The notes below the pieces were generated by a model that ran no database searches, was not told the origin of the DNA, and saw only the letters and a list, made by a program, of their open reading frames with translations. Shown here piece by piece: positions 1 through 13,300 of a DNA stretch of 64,000 bases. The stretch is taken from contig NC_092464.1 of NCBI RefSeq assembly GCF_047495875.1, positions 31,094,865-31,158,864 on the forward strand. The letters are read 5' to 3'. Positions within the stretch are counted from its first letter, which is position 1. Each line of letters begins with the position of its first letter. The DNA is from Pithys albifrons albifrons (taxonomy: Eukaryota; Chordata; Aves; Passeriformes; Thamnophilidae). The position numbers and the translations under genes are program-made.

Positions 1-920
1 TTATAATTCCTTTTTTTTTTTTGGTATATGGTAGTCATTATTAATTTGATGACAAATATATATCTGAATGGATTAAACCATCTTGAGTAGATGAAATAAA
101 GTGTAAATATAATGGAGTGGTGTTACTTCTGAATCTCTTGTAAGAGAAATTTGATATGATACACAACCTTATCAAACACTTGCTTGTTGAATATATAATA
201 TGACTTTCTGAACAGAGCTACCTCGTCAGAACTTCTACATTTTCCCTTTACCTTAGCCACATTGGAAGGAAGCAATTTTCATTTTTCCTATAACTTCAGT
301 GACTCTGGAGGCAAAAAAAATCCTTGATCATCACTAATTCTAGTGCTGTACTTTAGTAAATTTATATACAGTTCCAGAAAGTGTGTTGGAAGATTACTTT
401 AGGGAATCAATTAAACTTACAAGCATGGGAGGTTCTCATGTTTAATTTATGGTTTGCAGAAATATGCGATATTCATTGTTGTCCTTTTTCTACTATTAGA
501 AATTACATGTGTGTGAATCTGAATTTATCATTTAGTCCATACAGAGGTAAGGTCAATAAATGGATAATCATGTACAATATGTACCTCAAGCTACTTTTAT
601 TTCGAAGCCTCTCAAGATGGAACAAATTAAAATTACATTATTTTAGATGCTTCCTTTAATTGTGAATTCTAAACAGCAGAATTGGTAACAAGGCCTTTCT
701 CATTCTGCCTTTTTCCTCCTCTTTGGATCATGTTGTGTGTGCATGTGTGTATTTATGTAAGTTTATATGCCACTGTTCTCAACTATGTTATTTCTGGCAG
801 TATTATGAATGGGTGATTGGACAGAAATAGAGCCTCTGATAGATTTCAATCCCATCTGCCTGCTGCTCAGTCAAGTATTTTTTTTAAGCTGATAATTGAA
901 AACCTATCTTGTTCTTACAG
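1..920 (+). other. HDAC9: HDAC9 intron, 3' part
   Basis: This is AT-rich sequence ending in the acceptor TTGTTCTTACAG directly before the first visible exon. The preceding HDAC9 exon, expected to end just before the Asn of NGFAVV, was not found here. A run of T's lies at about 11-22. The small open frames are interrupted and match nothing I recognise. Confidence 0.8.
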
Positions 921-976
921 AATGGCTTTGCTGTTGTAAGGCCCCCAGGCCATCATGCTGAAGAATCAACAGCCAT
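921..976 (+). CDS. HDAC9: HDAC9 exon, His-His catalytic dyad segment
   Basis: This 56-nt exon encodes NGFAVVRPPGHHAEESTA plus the first two bases of a Met codon completed by the next exon. The acceptor is CTTACAG and the donor is the strong GTAAGT. The segment is one of the most conserved in HDACs: in family structures the two adjacent histidines of PGHHAE act as the general acid-base pair near the zinc-bound water. Both histidines are present. The following intron is only 241 bp. The wording is shared by all class IIa enzymes, so this exon alone would not separate HDAC9 from HDAC4. The Met codon is split by the intron (AT|G), matching the next exon exactly. Confidence 0.97.
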
Positions 977-1217
977 GTAAGTACCAGGGAATATTGCCCA
1001 TCTTGGAGCACTAAGGTTACTGGCAATCACCTGAATTGTGCATGTCTCTGAAGAACTGTAATTGTTAGCAGATGACTGAAAAGTCTTTCTAGGTACTCCC
1101 AGAAGGAGATTTATGGCCTCAGAGATCATATAGCATTTTTTAAATGCTCTGAACATTATTTATAGCTATTTTCTTGACTGATTTGCTTTCTTATTTCTGT
1201 TCTTCTCTATTCCACAG

Positions 1218-1305
1218 GGGGTTCTGCTTTTTTAATTCAATTGCAATTACTGCCAAATACTTGAGAGACAAGCTAAATATAGGCAAGATATTGATTGTAG
1301 ATCTG
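1218..1305 (+). CDS. HDAC9: HDAC9 exon, GFCFFNS to KILIVDL segment
   Basis: This 88-nt exon begins with the G that completes the split Met codon and then encodes 29 residues from GFCFFNSIAITAKY to NIGKILIVDL, ending in phase 0. The acceptor is CTATTCCACAG and the donor GTATGT. The GFC.FN motif lines the HDAC active-site tunnel, and the ILIVD strand leads into the zinc-binding loop carried by the next exon. AITAKYLRDKLNI is HDAC9-like; HDAC4 differs here (AVAAKLL). Reading through the donor leaves the family sequence at once and meets a stop about 100 bases later, so 1305 is the true exon end. An ATG upstream at 1174 lies in the intron and is not a start. Confidence 0.97.
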
Positions 1306-4300
1306 GTATGTATTCTTGGCAAGCATCACACTTTCAGTGCATCTAGAAAAAAAGATAATGAATTTGTATTTATGTCAGACTTTCCAGCTTTTAATACCTA
1401 CAAGTAATAAAGATGTGCATTTCCTCAGATTTTGGGAACTCATTAAAGCCAGGATAGCAGTACTAAAGCTATAAACATCTATGTTTCACTTTAATGGTGT
1501 TAACTGCAATTTAATGAGAAGAAGGCACAGATCAGGGCAACTTTTATGGTCCTTAAATGAATTGATACTTCCACCACTAAAATAACCCTAGAGAACCCAA
1601 GTTTACTTTTCCCTACAGAATATAAAGTTTAAATAGTCAGATGTTCTTTAAAGAATGTTGTTGCATTGGTAACAGTATTAGCCACTTTCCCCAGCTAGCA
1701 ATGATTTGACTTCTGTAACTTCAATATTATTAAACAAATTGACAGATCATTCCCTCTAAGAAGCTTTCAAGTCATGTATGCCAGGTTTTGATGGTTCCCT
1801 GAAGGAAAGCTATGTGATTAAAAATCCACTTCATTGGATTAGTCTTATATTTTCATAGGAGGCATTCTTACACAATACTTAATAGGTTTAACAAATGGAT
1901 TATTTAAATGCAGATGACATTTGGCATGTTGGCTATATTATTTTCATGAATAATGAATTGGAGCTCTGCCTTGCACTTAAAGGATCAGCCCAATGCACAG
2001 CCCAAGGAAAGTAGAATGCTGATTTATGAGCACCATTTTTGTTTTCCTACAGTTCTTGACGAGGTGTAATAGGGTGTCTGACAAAGCATAGACAGGAAAT
2101 GAACCCTGGCATCAAAACCTAACCTGTTACATCTGCACTTAATTAATTTTTGCAGGTGATAAAAGATTTAAAGACAAAATATGTTAAAGGGTTTTTGAAG
2201 TGCAGGGCTTAATAGTCTAAATCTTGTTCATATCTGCACTCATGATTAAATCTTATTGAGGAGTCATGGCCTTACCATCTAGCACTTTTGTTCAGTTAAA
2301 CATGCATACTGGCTGTTGAAGAGAAGCAGAGAAAGGGGGAGTGTGGGAGAAGGAATGGCAAGTGAAAAATGAGTGGTAGAATAAGTATATGGTTAGATTA
2401 AATATCCTTAGAATGTTTTTCAAATATTTCTCAGCTTGGTCTAATATCATGTAGAAACACAATTATAAACTGCCAAGAACTAGTATTTTTGAAGAATTAT
2501 TTCTATTATATGTTGTATCTGTTTGCTGACTTGAATCTTTCAGTTCATTGCTGTAAGTGCTGGCCAAAAATGAACTCTCGGTCTATCCTTACTAATTAGT
2601 AGGAAAAGCCTATTTTAAGTTTGTGTTTTGTGGATTTTTGTAAGTCTTTTTGTCTGTGTCACATTTGCCTTTTCAGGAAAAGAGAACACTTCCCTTTGAC
2701 ATACTTAGCCAATAAGCACTTAGAAATTCAACTTTGCCTTTTCAAGGCAAGGTTAGATGTGCAAATCATTACCTGTGTAAATGACTACCTCTGAATCTGC
2801 CTGTCCTTAGCCAGGAAAGTAGATAGGGAATGCTCAGCCTCTCTCTAACTGTCCCATTGGTCAGAATAACTCAGCTGGTGAAAAGGAAGAAATATATGGC
2901 TGACACAGTTTACTTCACTCCTGGAATAGTTGCAGTTCAGTCCCTAGTCTACTTCATGGTCACAGTAATGATATACAAAAATTCATGTGGAAAATTTCGT
3001 ATGTATGCAAACTATGGATAAATCACAGGCCAAACTGAATGAATGATAAATTGATAAATTCCTGACTTTATAATTGTCAATCTTCCCTTCATTTATTTCT
3101 ACACTAAAATAACAGACACCTCTGATAGTTTTTTTTTTTCTCCTTATCCCACCATTTGGATAAATCTCTGGTTTTGAACTGACTTATATGCCCTAATACA
3201 TTTCATCTACTAAAGGCAGAATGTGAATTCATTTCCCACATGCTAACTTCCACAGTCTTAAAGAACACATTCCTTTGTCTAAACAGAAAAGTTACTGCTC
3301 TTCAAAACAGAGTAACCCTTCACAGAATTAAGGTTTAGACAAGAAAGCTAGCTTTGAGATTTGTATTGAAAGAAAGAAAAAAAAATAAGTGCCCTTTAAT
3401 ATTTTTTTCTTCTCATTTGAAAACTGTTAGAACAAGATTTGTCTAAAGCCTCAAATATGCATGGAAAAGAAAGACTAAATAAAACCACAAAATGAAGTCC
3501 TATTGTGTTTTTAGTCATAGTCCCTGCAGATCTATTGATGTGCCCAGCATGGCTTCTCAGGTTGCAATCCTCATTCCAAGATCATCCATACTTTTATGCA
3601 TGTTAGCAGGATTTGAGTCTGTTTTGGAGTAAACCAATCAGTTGTGTCACAGCTGAAGACTGAGTGGATTTCTAAGGTTAATCTGCATGCCAGATTTTAT
3701 TTCATTTGCCAGTCAGAACCTTCTAACACTATGCTGGCTGCCTTCAAATCTCCAACACCTTCACACCAATGTGTACTCCTTTGCACCTCTAATGTGTTAC
3801 ATTTAACCTTAGCATTAAGTCATAGTTGGACTGTAACTCCACCTCATGTTGTTTCAAGTACTTTTACCTGAGAAAAGAAAAGAATCTGTTAAAATATTAC
3901 CGTACAGAGGTCCCAGAGGAGGTCCAAGTCAAGCACAATGCGATATAAGTAAGACTCAATCAGTGTGGAGAGTTCTGAATAATGTGGGTTAAACTCATGG
4001 GCTACATCAGCTGCAAGAAGGGTAAGCAATGGTCAGTACTTGCTGTGCTGTTGGCAGTGTACACCTTGAGGTACACCGTGAACCTTCTTGGGGTCAAAGA
4101 ATTCTGAGGAAAATGTGACTTGTTCCTGCGATACTAAATTTGATTTAGACTTCATAATATTTGTAAAGTAAACTGAGTGACAGTCTTGCCATTCAGAGTA
4201 CTTTCCCTGCCCTCCTCTTAACTCTCTAAATCAGACATTTGAAAGGGATAGCTTAAAAGAAGAGAATTAATAATATCTATAACTTTTCAGCTCCTTAGAA

Positions 4301-5368
4301 ATGCCAGTGAAGAAACTGTTTTTCCCACTTTTATTGAAAAACAAGGGGATTTTCCACTTTCACTTGTAAAATCCTTATGTGCCTAACCACACGGTATAGC
4401 AGTAAAAAAGAAAACTACAAAAAAAATTGAAAAATCTATGTCATCAGCCTTTGTTACATAGTTATACTGTCAACATTTTCAGTGTTTTATTTAATGACAG
4501 AATTTTATTCATTGTCATTATATGATGTTTGAAATATGGAGGCTAGCCAATATGGTGCCTTGATTGTGGAAGGCACCATCCTATCTGCCAGATGATTTAA
4601 TAGGTAATGAGATCATATTCCTATGTCTTCAACTGTTGCCGTCATGATTTTGCAAAAATGAAGTATGAAGTCCTTTTCTGCATCTGGCATCTCTTTTGAT
4701 GTGGATCTAACTGCTGAGGGACTGAACTGAACTGAATGTTTCAAGGAAGCCAATTTACTCAGCTGGTCACAGAGCCTTTGACCTCAATAGTGGAACTTGG
4801 CAAATCAATGAATATTCTTATGTTTAGTGTTCTGTCAAGAATTGTGAAAAAGCTCTGTAAACCATAGATCCTTCTGCAAAATACTAGTTTGTAGTTTAAA
4901 CATTAGTCTTTCTTCAGAGGCCAATGAGGCTAGTTAATTAAGCCTGAGGGGTTATGAACTGTTGGCAGTTAATAAGTCATAAAATTCCTCCATAAAACAG
5001 GATGCTAGATTCCATCACTGAGGCAAGGAGTACAAAGAGCCGGTGTATAAATATCTAATTGTACAAAAGGACTGGGATTTCTCAATGACTGCTCATCTGG
5101 AGTCTCCAGGGCACGCTCGCTATGGTTTCCTGATTTTTAGAAGCCAGTTTAAAAAATGAGTGCATTAAAGAGTAATTTGCCTGAAAGTTCAGGAAGTATG
5201 GGGTGGTGAAGGGAGGGGGAAAGGAAAAGACAAAAGGAGGGCAAAGGAGAGGGAGAGAAACAGAGAGAGAGAGAGAGAGAGGAGGGGGATGTAAAAGAAA
5301 GCAGAACTGAGCTCTCTACACTGAGTTGGACATTATTACATTTGTCATCTGTTTTCTTTCTCCTTTAG
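1306..5368 (+). other. HDAC9: HDAC9 intron, about 4.1 kb
   Basis: The intron runs from donor GTATGT to the pyrimidine-rich acceptor GTTTTCTTTCTCCTTTAG. No coding exon, RNA gene or recognisable transposon was seen. The last 200 bases hold a purine-rich stretch with an (AG)n run, listed separately. Confidence 0.85.
5199..5290 (+). repeat. Purine-rich stretch with (AG)n microsatellite
   Basis: A mostly purine region just upstream of an HDAC9 exon contains an uninterrupted AG run of about 11 units at 5262-5283, followed by GGAGGGGG. It is a simple repeat about 80 bases from the acceptor site and is probably length-polymorphic. Confidence 0.9.
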
Positions 5369-5488
5369 GATGTTCACCATGGCAACGGTACACAGCAGGC
5401 TTTTTATGCTGACCCCAGTATCCTGTATGTTTCCCTCCATCGCTATGATGAAGGAAACTTCTTTCCTGGCAGTGGAGCCGCAAATGAG
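5369..5488 (+). CDS. HDAC9: HDAC9 exon, DVHHGN zinc-binding segment
   Basis: This 120-nt, phase 0-0 exon encodes 40 residues from [20 protein letters not shown] to [10 protein letters not shown]. In HDAC structures the Asp and first His of DVHHGN are two of the three zinc ligands, and both are intact. HRYD..NFFPGSG is the conserved substrate-channel loop. The donor is GTTAGG, weaker than the GTAAGT of the first exon. The acceptor has a long pyrimidine tract. Human HDAC9, as I recall it, has GAPNE where this sequence has GAANE, so a Pro-to-Ala change in the loop is possible; this needs alignment. The next intron is only 323 bp. Confidence 0.97.
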
Positions 5489-5811
5489 GTTAGGTTTATT
5501 TCTTTAGAGCCCCATTTTTATTTGTATCTTTCAGATAATTGCTTTGCATGATTACCCCTAATTTTCTTGTCCTTCTCTGGTTCTTTAAATTACACCAGAT
5601 TAGCAAATTGTCCACTGGGAGCAGGGGACCAGTGGAGAACAAGTGCATAACCCAGAGCAGTCCTTGTCAAACAAGGCTGGGCTGATCTGACAGGTTGTTT
5701 GATGTTTGTTTCTAAAGCAAATTTGAGATTTTTTTTCCCCTTTCCCTCTCTCTTTTCCTCCTTCTTTTTCCTCTTTTTCACTCCTTTTGGCATTTTATCC
5801 CTACTTTTCAG
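5489..5811 (+). other. HDAC9: HDAC9 intron, 323 bp
   Basis: A short intron from GTTAGG to CTACTTTTCAG, with a strongly pyrimidine-rich 3' half (about 5730-5810) serving as an extended polypyrimidine tract. Nothing else is recognised in it. The open frame on the opposite strand that spans it and the next exon is an antisense shadow. Confidence 0.88.
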
Positions 5812-5909
5812 GTTGGAAGTGGCCCTGGTGAAGGGTATAACATAAATATCGCTTGGACAGGTGGCTTGGACCCTCCTATGGGCGATGTTGAGTATCTCAC
5901 AGCATTCAG
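5812..5909 (+). CDS. HDAC9: HDAC9 exon, [13 protein letters not shown] segment
   Basis: This 98-nt exon starts in phase 0 and encodes 32 residues from [15 protein letters not shown] to GDVEYLTAF, plus AG, the first two bases of an Arg codon finished by the exon at 40765. The acceptor is CTTTTCAG and the donor GTCGGT. The GxGxGxxxNxxW/F block and [11 protein letters not shown] are hallmarks of class IIa deacetylase domains; NINIAW favours HDAC9 over HDAC4 (NVNMAF). The donor opens an intron of about 34.9 kb, so this exon and its partner are far apart despite encoding adjacent residues. Confidence 0.97.
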
Positions 5910-6852
5910 GTCGGTACCTTTGAACATCTACTGGTTGTAGAACATAAGCACAAGAATAAGAGCTAATGCAATATTGAAAGTCAGGAGAATGACCCATGGT
6001 GAAACTGACTTAAATACGAAAAAAAGGATAATTTAATTTTGTGATCATCCATGCATAATCAACAAAAATTTTTCTAATTATTAATCAGTCACTTGTTTTT
6101 TCATTACTATACCATGACAGTAAAATGACCTTAAGCTTACTCACTCCTCTTCCCATGAAATTTAAATACAAATATTTACACCACACAGAAGAAAATTACT
6201 GTTTACGTTCACATTGATTGCAGTTAATGCCAGTAGAGTAGATAGAAAGCAATGTAAAGTATGGTCCAAATCCGGGGTTCCTCATTCACTTAAAAGACTC
6301 ATTGTGATGTTCACAGATTTGACCATTAGCTTTTTTACAGATTGTAGTAAAATGTTAAGTAAATAATTGTGAAATATCACAGTAAGAATGATAGGAAATG
6401 TTATTTGCTGTATTTTTCTTTGCTTTCAATAGCTCATTCTATATGAAATTTTATTCTTTCATAGGTGGTGCATCTTAATCTTTAGTCTTATTTTCATTGG
6501 ACCAGAGAAGATAAAATAGTTTAAAACAAAACCTCTCAGAGTGTCACTGGTCCTGTCTTACAGACCCAATTTCCTTTCATTGTAATGCAGTCCAGTGGAA
6601 GGATTTAGTGAGCACTCACCTTTCAAGACTGGGAAGGTGCTACATATTTGAAAAGAGGTTTCATTTAGTGGAAAATGATATGTCAGAAAGGCAATGAGAC
6701 AAGCAACATGTATGTCCAATCTCTTTTAAGATACTTAGTTTGAAATAATGTGTTTATACAGTTTTTGACTATATTCTATTGAAAATGCATCATAAAAAGC
6801 ATGAATCTTTTTGTTTGGTTTGTTGATTTTTGTGTGTGTGCTTTTTGATGGA

Positions 6853-6874
6853 TGTTTGTTTGTTTGTTTGTTTT
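6853..6874 (+). repeat. (GTTT)n microsatellite
   Basis: About five GTTT units run in tandem within the large intron. A similar short GTTT run occurs near 19690-19705. These are simple low-complexity repeats. Confidence 0.85.
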
Positions 6875-9800
6875 CCCCAAAGAACTCCTGTGCAGCCCAT
6901 TTAATAACATGCAGAGTTTCTGGTAAACAACACACCTGAATTCAAAGTCTAAGCCCCAGTCAGAGAAACAGCCTTAGACATTCTCAATAACCCAATGTTA
7001 TTGTGGAAAATATTTTAATTTTATTTACATTTGCCTGTATTTAAAATAGAATCTAAACAATTTGTAAGTGGCAGGCTGCAAATCTTCTACATCTCAGTAT
7101 TGCCTCAAGCTCTTTCCAAGCTACATCTTAACGCTTTGATGAGATTTTTATGTAAGTTAAGGAACTGGATGGTTCAAATCACTGGTATTACTGTCTGATA
7201 TAAATATATCTGGTAATTTCATCCTAGCATTCTTGGTTTGAATCCAAACTGTCCCACTAATGATATAAGTAATGTGGGCATCTAATGATGCAGAGAATGG
7301 TGGTCCCAGCTTATTGAACAGAAGACTCACATGACTGAGACCGTAACCATGATTGGTACCACTGCTGTCCTGATGACAAATACCTGGGCTTAATAGTACA
7401 TTTACAAATACATACTTCCTTGTTCTATTTTAAGGTTCACTAGTAAATTGTTTAGAGCAGCTAATATTGCTGCTGGGCCTATTACTCTGCTTCAGAGTTT
7501 GCGGAAATTTCAATCTCTGTGCCTAAGCAAAACAGCACTTTTAAGGGAAATAAAATTCATGTAATATAAAATGCTTCCATTTAACTTTGTGATTAATGTT
7601 GTAATTAATATGGAAGTTACACATTGTGTTAAATAGTTGCCCTTTTATTTTGAAGTATAATATCCTTGAATGATTAGAATAGATACTGCTGTTTTTCTTT
7701 TTTCCAAATATGTATCAACAACAGGAAAATTTCCCTGCCTCTCAGCCCCTTTTGTCCTGGTCACAGTCTTTGTCACTTCTGTAGGGCTTATTGATATGGA
7801 TTTGTATGATTGGTATGATAATTTTGAGTGTGGATCAATGAAGCAAACAACATGGAAGTTTGAAGAGTGAATACTAAAATTTGTTAATTACGTAGGATAG
7901 ATCAGAGGGTATTTTCTATGGATCTCATCTGAATGGTAGGTAAATTTACAACTCCTAGTAAAGAGAAATCTTATCCATGGACCAGAATCTATTCCTGCTA
8001 TTACCCAAGATGTCACACATGATGTAGCCTGAGTTCTCAGTTTGACCAGAAGAGAATTGTGAGACAGTAGTCAGGCAACAGGGATCCAGAGTTCATTCCT
8101 TCAACTATAGATATAAAGGAAGGTACAGTCTTAGAGAAAAACAATAGAAGCATTGCCAAAATATCCCAGTAAGTAAGCTGTTGTTGTGGAATTTTGACCT
8201 GCAATGAGTTTTTAAGAAGATAAGTGAGTTTCATAGATAGGCAAATGTATGGGGGTTTTTGTTAAATTACTTTGTTTAATAGACTGACTTTAAGACAATA
8301 TCTGAACTAAGGGGGGGAGAAAAACTTGAACGTCTTCAATCAAGAGAAAAATGAGGGACAAAATGGAGAGATTTTCACTTCCTACCTACTCTCCAGTAGA
8401 CAGAGAGGTTATGCAGTAATTCACTCCCTAGGAAAGGCAGGAGTGGATGTTGGTGAAGGTCTTCTTCCTTGTAACCACGGTGGGAATAAGTTTGCAGTTG
8501 GGTGGAACCTATTTGATAGAGAAGTCAAGGCTTCTTGCTTACCGACAGCCTTCACAGCCTAATCCTTTGAGTTCTTAGGAGCTGAGAAATTTGCATTAAA
8601 ATAAACTAAAACTCCCTAGGTGAGGCACATAGCTTTCGCTTTCTCACCGGAAGAGCCCTAATTTCATCCTAGAACTGCACCAAACACATATTTGAAGTGT
8701 CACCAGCCTTGATGCTAGGTAACTTCTTACTGCTTGATTGACTGTCAAATTTCACAGCAGAGATCTTTTTGAATGATAATGTCCACAGAAAAAGAGACCA
8801 CGATGTTTTTCTGTCTCTAGAGTTCAGTTCATAATCAGGTATTATATATGACAATATATTTGACATCAGGTATATTTTTCTTAAGGCAGAATATATTTGT
8901 AAGTGTAAGCATTTACACACCCACATATATATGTATATGCAGGTAGCAAAATATTAGTTGTCTTCCACTACATAAATTGCTAGAGAAATCTATTTAAAGT
9001 AAATATTTTTAGGACTGAATAATATTCTACCTCACTCTTTCTCTTGGAGAAAATATTTCTTCAGGAAAAAAAATCTTTTTTGTGTAAAAATGAAGATTTG
9101 AAGGCATAACACAGAGTAATCCCTTCAAAGGTGTACTGAGTGAGTGGCTGGACCGGTACTGTAGTGGGAAACAGGAAAAATTATGGTGCTGTTTTGTGTC
9201 TGCCATTTTGATTTCATTGCTACATGAAGAGTTTATTGTATTTTTGAACTAACTCTATTGCAAAATCAGATTTAAATGGCTGTAGCAAATTTGAAGATGA
9301 ACACTGCTCATTGATTTATAAAAAAATGTTTTCATTTCTTTCCCATTTCTACTAAGAAAGTAAGTTTGCTCACAATAACTACAAGGATGTGGTAGAAAAT
9401 GTAGGACAGAGAAGTTTCTGCAGAACGTAAAGTGCAGTAGTCAAATCATTGTACCATTTAATTTTGCCAGAAAATTGTTTTTTGATGTTTACCATAGTTA
9501 AGCAATTGGTCTAGCTCCAAAAATCCTTGAAATAGTGACATTTTTCTAAAGGTCAGGCATCTCTTCTTTTCTCCTATGGTAACAAAAATGTACAGCTCTT
9601 CTGCATTATTTTCAGGGCCTGGAGTATCCCTCTAGAGAGTTTGTTTCACCATTTACTTCCAGCTATTCAGGTTAAATTTGCTTTAATCTCTGAAAACAGT
9701 AGGAGATGGTGGCTATTTTCTAAGAGGGTGATTTTACACTCAAGTTTATAAGGTTGTAATCCACTCTCTTCTGCCAACAGTTATAGAAAAAAATAAGAGC

Positions 9801-10089
9801 AATGGTTGACTAGTAATGTTCAAATAATTATTTTCATTATTTTCATTGTTTCCACATTATAGCATATGTGCTCAGTAAAGCAAGCAGCAGACAGAGGCTT
9901 AGGTCTGTTTTGTACATGCACATCTGTCTCTGTGTGTACTTGGAGTTTACAGAGGGCAGGAGAGATATGTTTCCATAGACTAGAGTACAGAAGATGCAGG
10001 AGGCAGTGGAAACAAATGTGAGTGATGCGAAGAGTGAGGGAGAAGCAAGAGACAGAAGGAAACTGGGGTGTGCCTTCCAACACTTTGCA

Positions 10090-10320
10090 CAGCTTTTATT
10101 CAGCAAAGGAGTTGTAAATTTAGCTTAACCAGCCAGTGTGTTCTGGCTGCTTTGCACTACTCCAGAGGAGCATAAAACAGCCATTGCATATCAGTGAACC
10201 TGGCCATAAAAGCTTGCATATAATGAAACATACATGTGTGTGTGATGCGTGGAGTAATTAGAAATAGCTTATGACAATATTATCTTTTAGCAGTCACATG
10301 CTTGATTTTAATTTAAGAAG
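10090..10320. promoter_or_regulatory. Possible conserved non-coding element
   Basis: This stretch is less homopolymeric than its surroundings. It contains an AT-rich homeodomain-type core (GAGTAATTAGAAAT), repeated CAGCCA/GGCTG wording and TTGCATAT and TTGCATATAA octamer-like sites. The call rests only on composition and motif clustering; short motifs of this kind also occur by chance. Confidence 0.2.
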
Positions 10321-13300
10321 CTGAACAACTTCAAAAGAAATAGGTGGCATTAAGACAGTTAAGGATGAGCTGTATCTACAATTTAATTTAAAATATAGCA
10401 CATTTGTAAATAACTGCAAATCTAATTTTAAACAAAGCAAGTTCAAAATTGAAGAAATACTTGAAACCACATATGTTAAAATATAAAAATGGAAGAAAAT
10501 TAAGGTGTGTAGAAACTCTTCACCCTGTTTTGCAGTTCTTAGTGCTTGTTTTGGAAGAAAATAAGCAGTTTAAAACTGTTTGTATTCTATCTCTGCTCAA
10601 AAATATTAACATTAATATTCATTGTTGTCTTGTGGCTGTACAAGGCATAGTTAAGGTTATTTGAGAGATTGCATTGATCTATACCAACCCTTTTTTCCCC
10701 CTTAGTTTTGTATTTTCAGATCTGATGACATTTAATTTTGACATTTCAAATTAAAAACTTTGTAAATGTGTTCAAATATGTTGTCTCTGTGAACTCTGCT
10801 TCAGCATAGATACTGACTGTTGTTTTTCTTTACTATTTAAGTTGCAATTTAATACATAAACTCAAAGAACACTATATTGCTGTATTTGTCTTATGTTTAT
10901 TCATATAAGTATTCATAGATAACATATATTTTTATATATTAATTTAATTTTTCTGGGAATTGTACTAACCTTTTTTTTTAACCTGAGGAACTGGAGATAA
11001 CTTTAAGAAGTTTCATGTATCCTATTGGTATTGAATTTCATGGTCTTAAGTATATGTGACTGAAAAGCAAAAATTCTTTTGTTTTAGGTCAAATCACGTC
11101 TTCCACTTTCATTAAATGTCCATTTATGTACTACATGTGTAGATGAAACCCACATTTTTGCCTATCCACACTTACTATTTTAAATACATTTGTATGATCT
11201 CTGCCATGTCCTTCCCTATTTTTCTTCTCTCAAAATACAATATTTCTGGTCATTTTCAGCCTCTCTTCATTTAGAGATCTATCCAGTTGCCAAATAACAT
11301 TTATTGTTCATCTCTGAGGCTCACCTATTTTCTGGAAATGAGCTAAATACACCATATGAATGCAAACCATTGATTTAAATTATTTTGAATATTATTATGG
11401 CTATCTTTGACATCACTGCTCCGCAATATTGTATAATTCTCTAATTGAGAAGAAACCTTGGTTTCTGAACATAACAAAATAATGTAAAAGATAAAAATCA
11501 CCTTTTTTTCCTAACTGTACCTAAGTATTTAAAGTGAGTCATAGTACAATGGTATATTGTGATGTTTAATGAATTCCACCAAGAATAGCTTTTGAAAATA
11601 AAGTTCTTTTAAACAATAATTCCAAATACCCATAACTTATTGCTTTTAATTTTTGTGACTGTAATTTCCAGAAGCTGCTGAGGCTGTATTGTGCTAGACT
11701 GGGTCTAAAGAATATGGTAAGGCTCAGGTTCTGATTCCAATGTCGGATAATATTTGATATCTCTTCAAAGAGATAAAAAGACAAAAGTGTGGAAAGGGTA
11801 GGAAAAAAAGCCAAATTATCTGCTCAGCCTCATAGGCAACAAAAGAGCTAGATGCAGACTGCTCTGACATCTTCAGAATTTTAATCTATTGTGTTGTCAG
11901 TGAACTCCATTTGCTATAGCCTCAGACTAGCAAAATGCCATGTTTATCTCTAATGGAAATTAATTATTTCTCAATATATTGTTTTGTAAAAACTGGTAAA
12001 GATTATTCCAACTATAGTTGTCTCTCTTCACTATTTGTTGGCAACAATATGTTCAGCATTAGACTGTGTAAAGAAGCTGGCAGAATCTCTTGAGTCGTAT
12101 TTATGACAGACAAATAATGATTTACCTAAATGTAGATGGATGTTGTTGAGAACGCTGGTTATCCACAGTCCTTGTGCATTGTCAAGGGCAATGCTTTAGT
12201 GAAGAAAAATTATGGCTGAACAGAACACAGACATGGAGGCTCTAGGAAATCTAAACAATGTTTTCTGTATATAGTTTGCTTTCAGTCACCCACAGCATTC
12301 TGCAGAGTCATGAGTTACAGTTTCAATTGGTTTTTCATTTCTGACCTTGTTCCCTTCTACCAAGTGTCTTTAAAAGATGAACATTTCAACCAGAGATGTC
12401 TTTCTTTTCCCTTATGTCATAGAAATTGTCTTGGGAGAATTCAAATAAAGGGATACCAAACAGCTATAGAAAGTTAACAAGATCTGAGCAGTTTGAAGAA
12501 GGCAGAAGTTTGCTTGAAATATTAGCTTTAAAATCTGCTTAGACTAAAAGTTTCATATATAAATACTCAGTAGTCATGATCTTTGACTTTAGAATATTTT
12601 TTTGAGTGTGGGGGATAAGATTTCATAATAACGGTAAATTTTTGTGCCTTTTTTCTTTTCTTTACAAATGTTTTGAGTGTTGAGATAATTATTATCATGG
12701 AGATAGGGACGGAGTCCTTAGGAAATGGAGAAGCAGAGTTAAAAGCATTTGAAACCCTGGTATAAACAGCTTTTCAACATTTTGTTATACTTCAAAGTTC
12801 CCCATAAAACTAAAACTGGCTGCAGTGTTTATAACCTGCGACCTCTTGTTCTTCCTACTTCTTTATTTTTATTTGGAAAATCTAACTTCTGCCTAAAATA
12901 CCCTACATTTTTACCTTTACTGTACCAGGATTTTAAAAACTGTATATTTAAAAACTCATTCACTGGCAATACAGAAGTTAAACTTTTCATTACAGAAATT
13001 AATTAGTGTCAGCTTACTTTTCTACAGATGCACAGTTTCTTTTATTGACATGGCAGACTAGGGGGTGGAGGAGAAAGGATAATAAAATATGGCATGTGTC
13101 AGGTTTATGTGGTTCAGGTTAAAAACTGATTAAAATCCAAAGCCATACATGGTCTGTAGTTTCAAAGTGCTGAAAAATACCTGAACTCTTTACCAATACA
13201 ACTATTTTCCAATTTTTGTTAAGTCAGAAAGCTAAAAGAATGGAAGTGTATGGGCAAAGAATTGCCATATTGTTAAGTACTTTGATGAAAAGGTGAGAAA

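Noticed and set aside
1174..1407. Frame starting in the intron and covering an HDAC9 exon
   Set aside because: Only 1218-1305 matches the family; both ends lie in intron and splice sites define the exon.
5590..5997. 135-codon antisense frame over an HDAC9 exon
   Set aside because: It is antisense to a clear coding exon and to a pyrimidine-rich intron; no domain is visible.
7160..7190. Possible tRNA B-box (GGTTCAAATC)
   Set aside because: No matching A-box, cloverleaf or anticodon stem around it.
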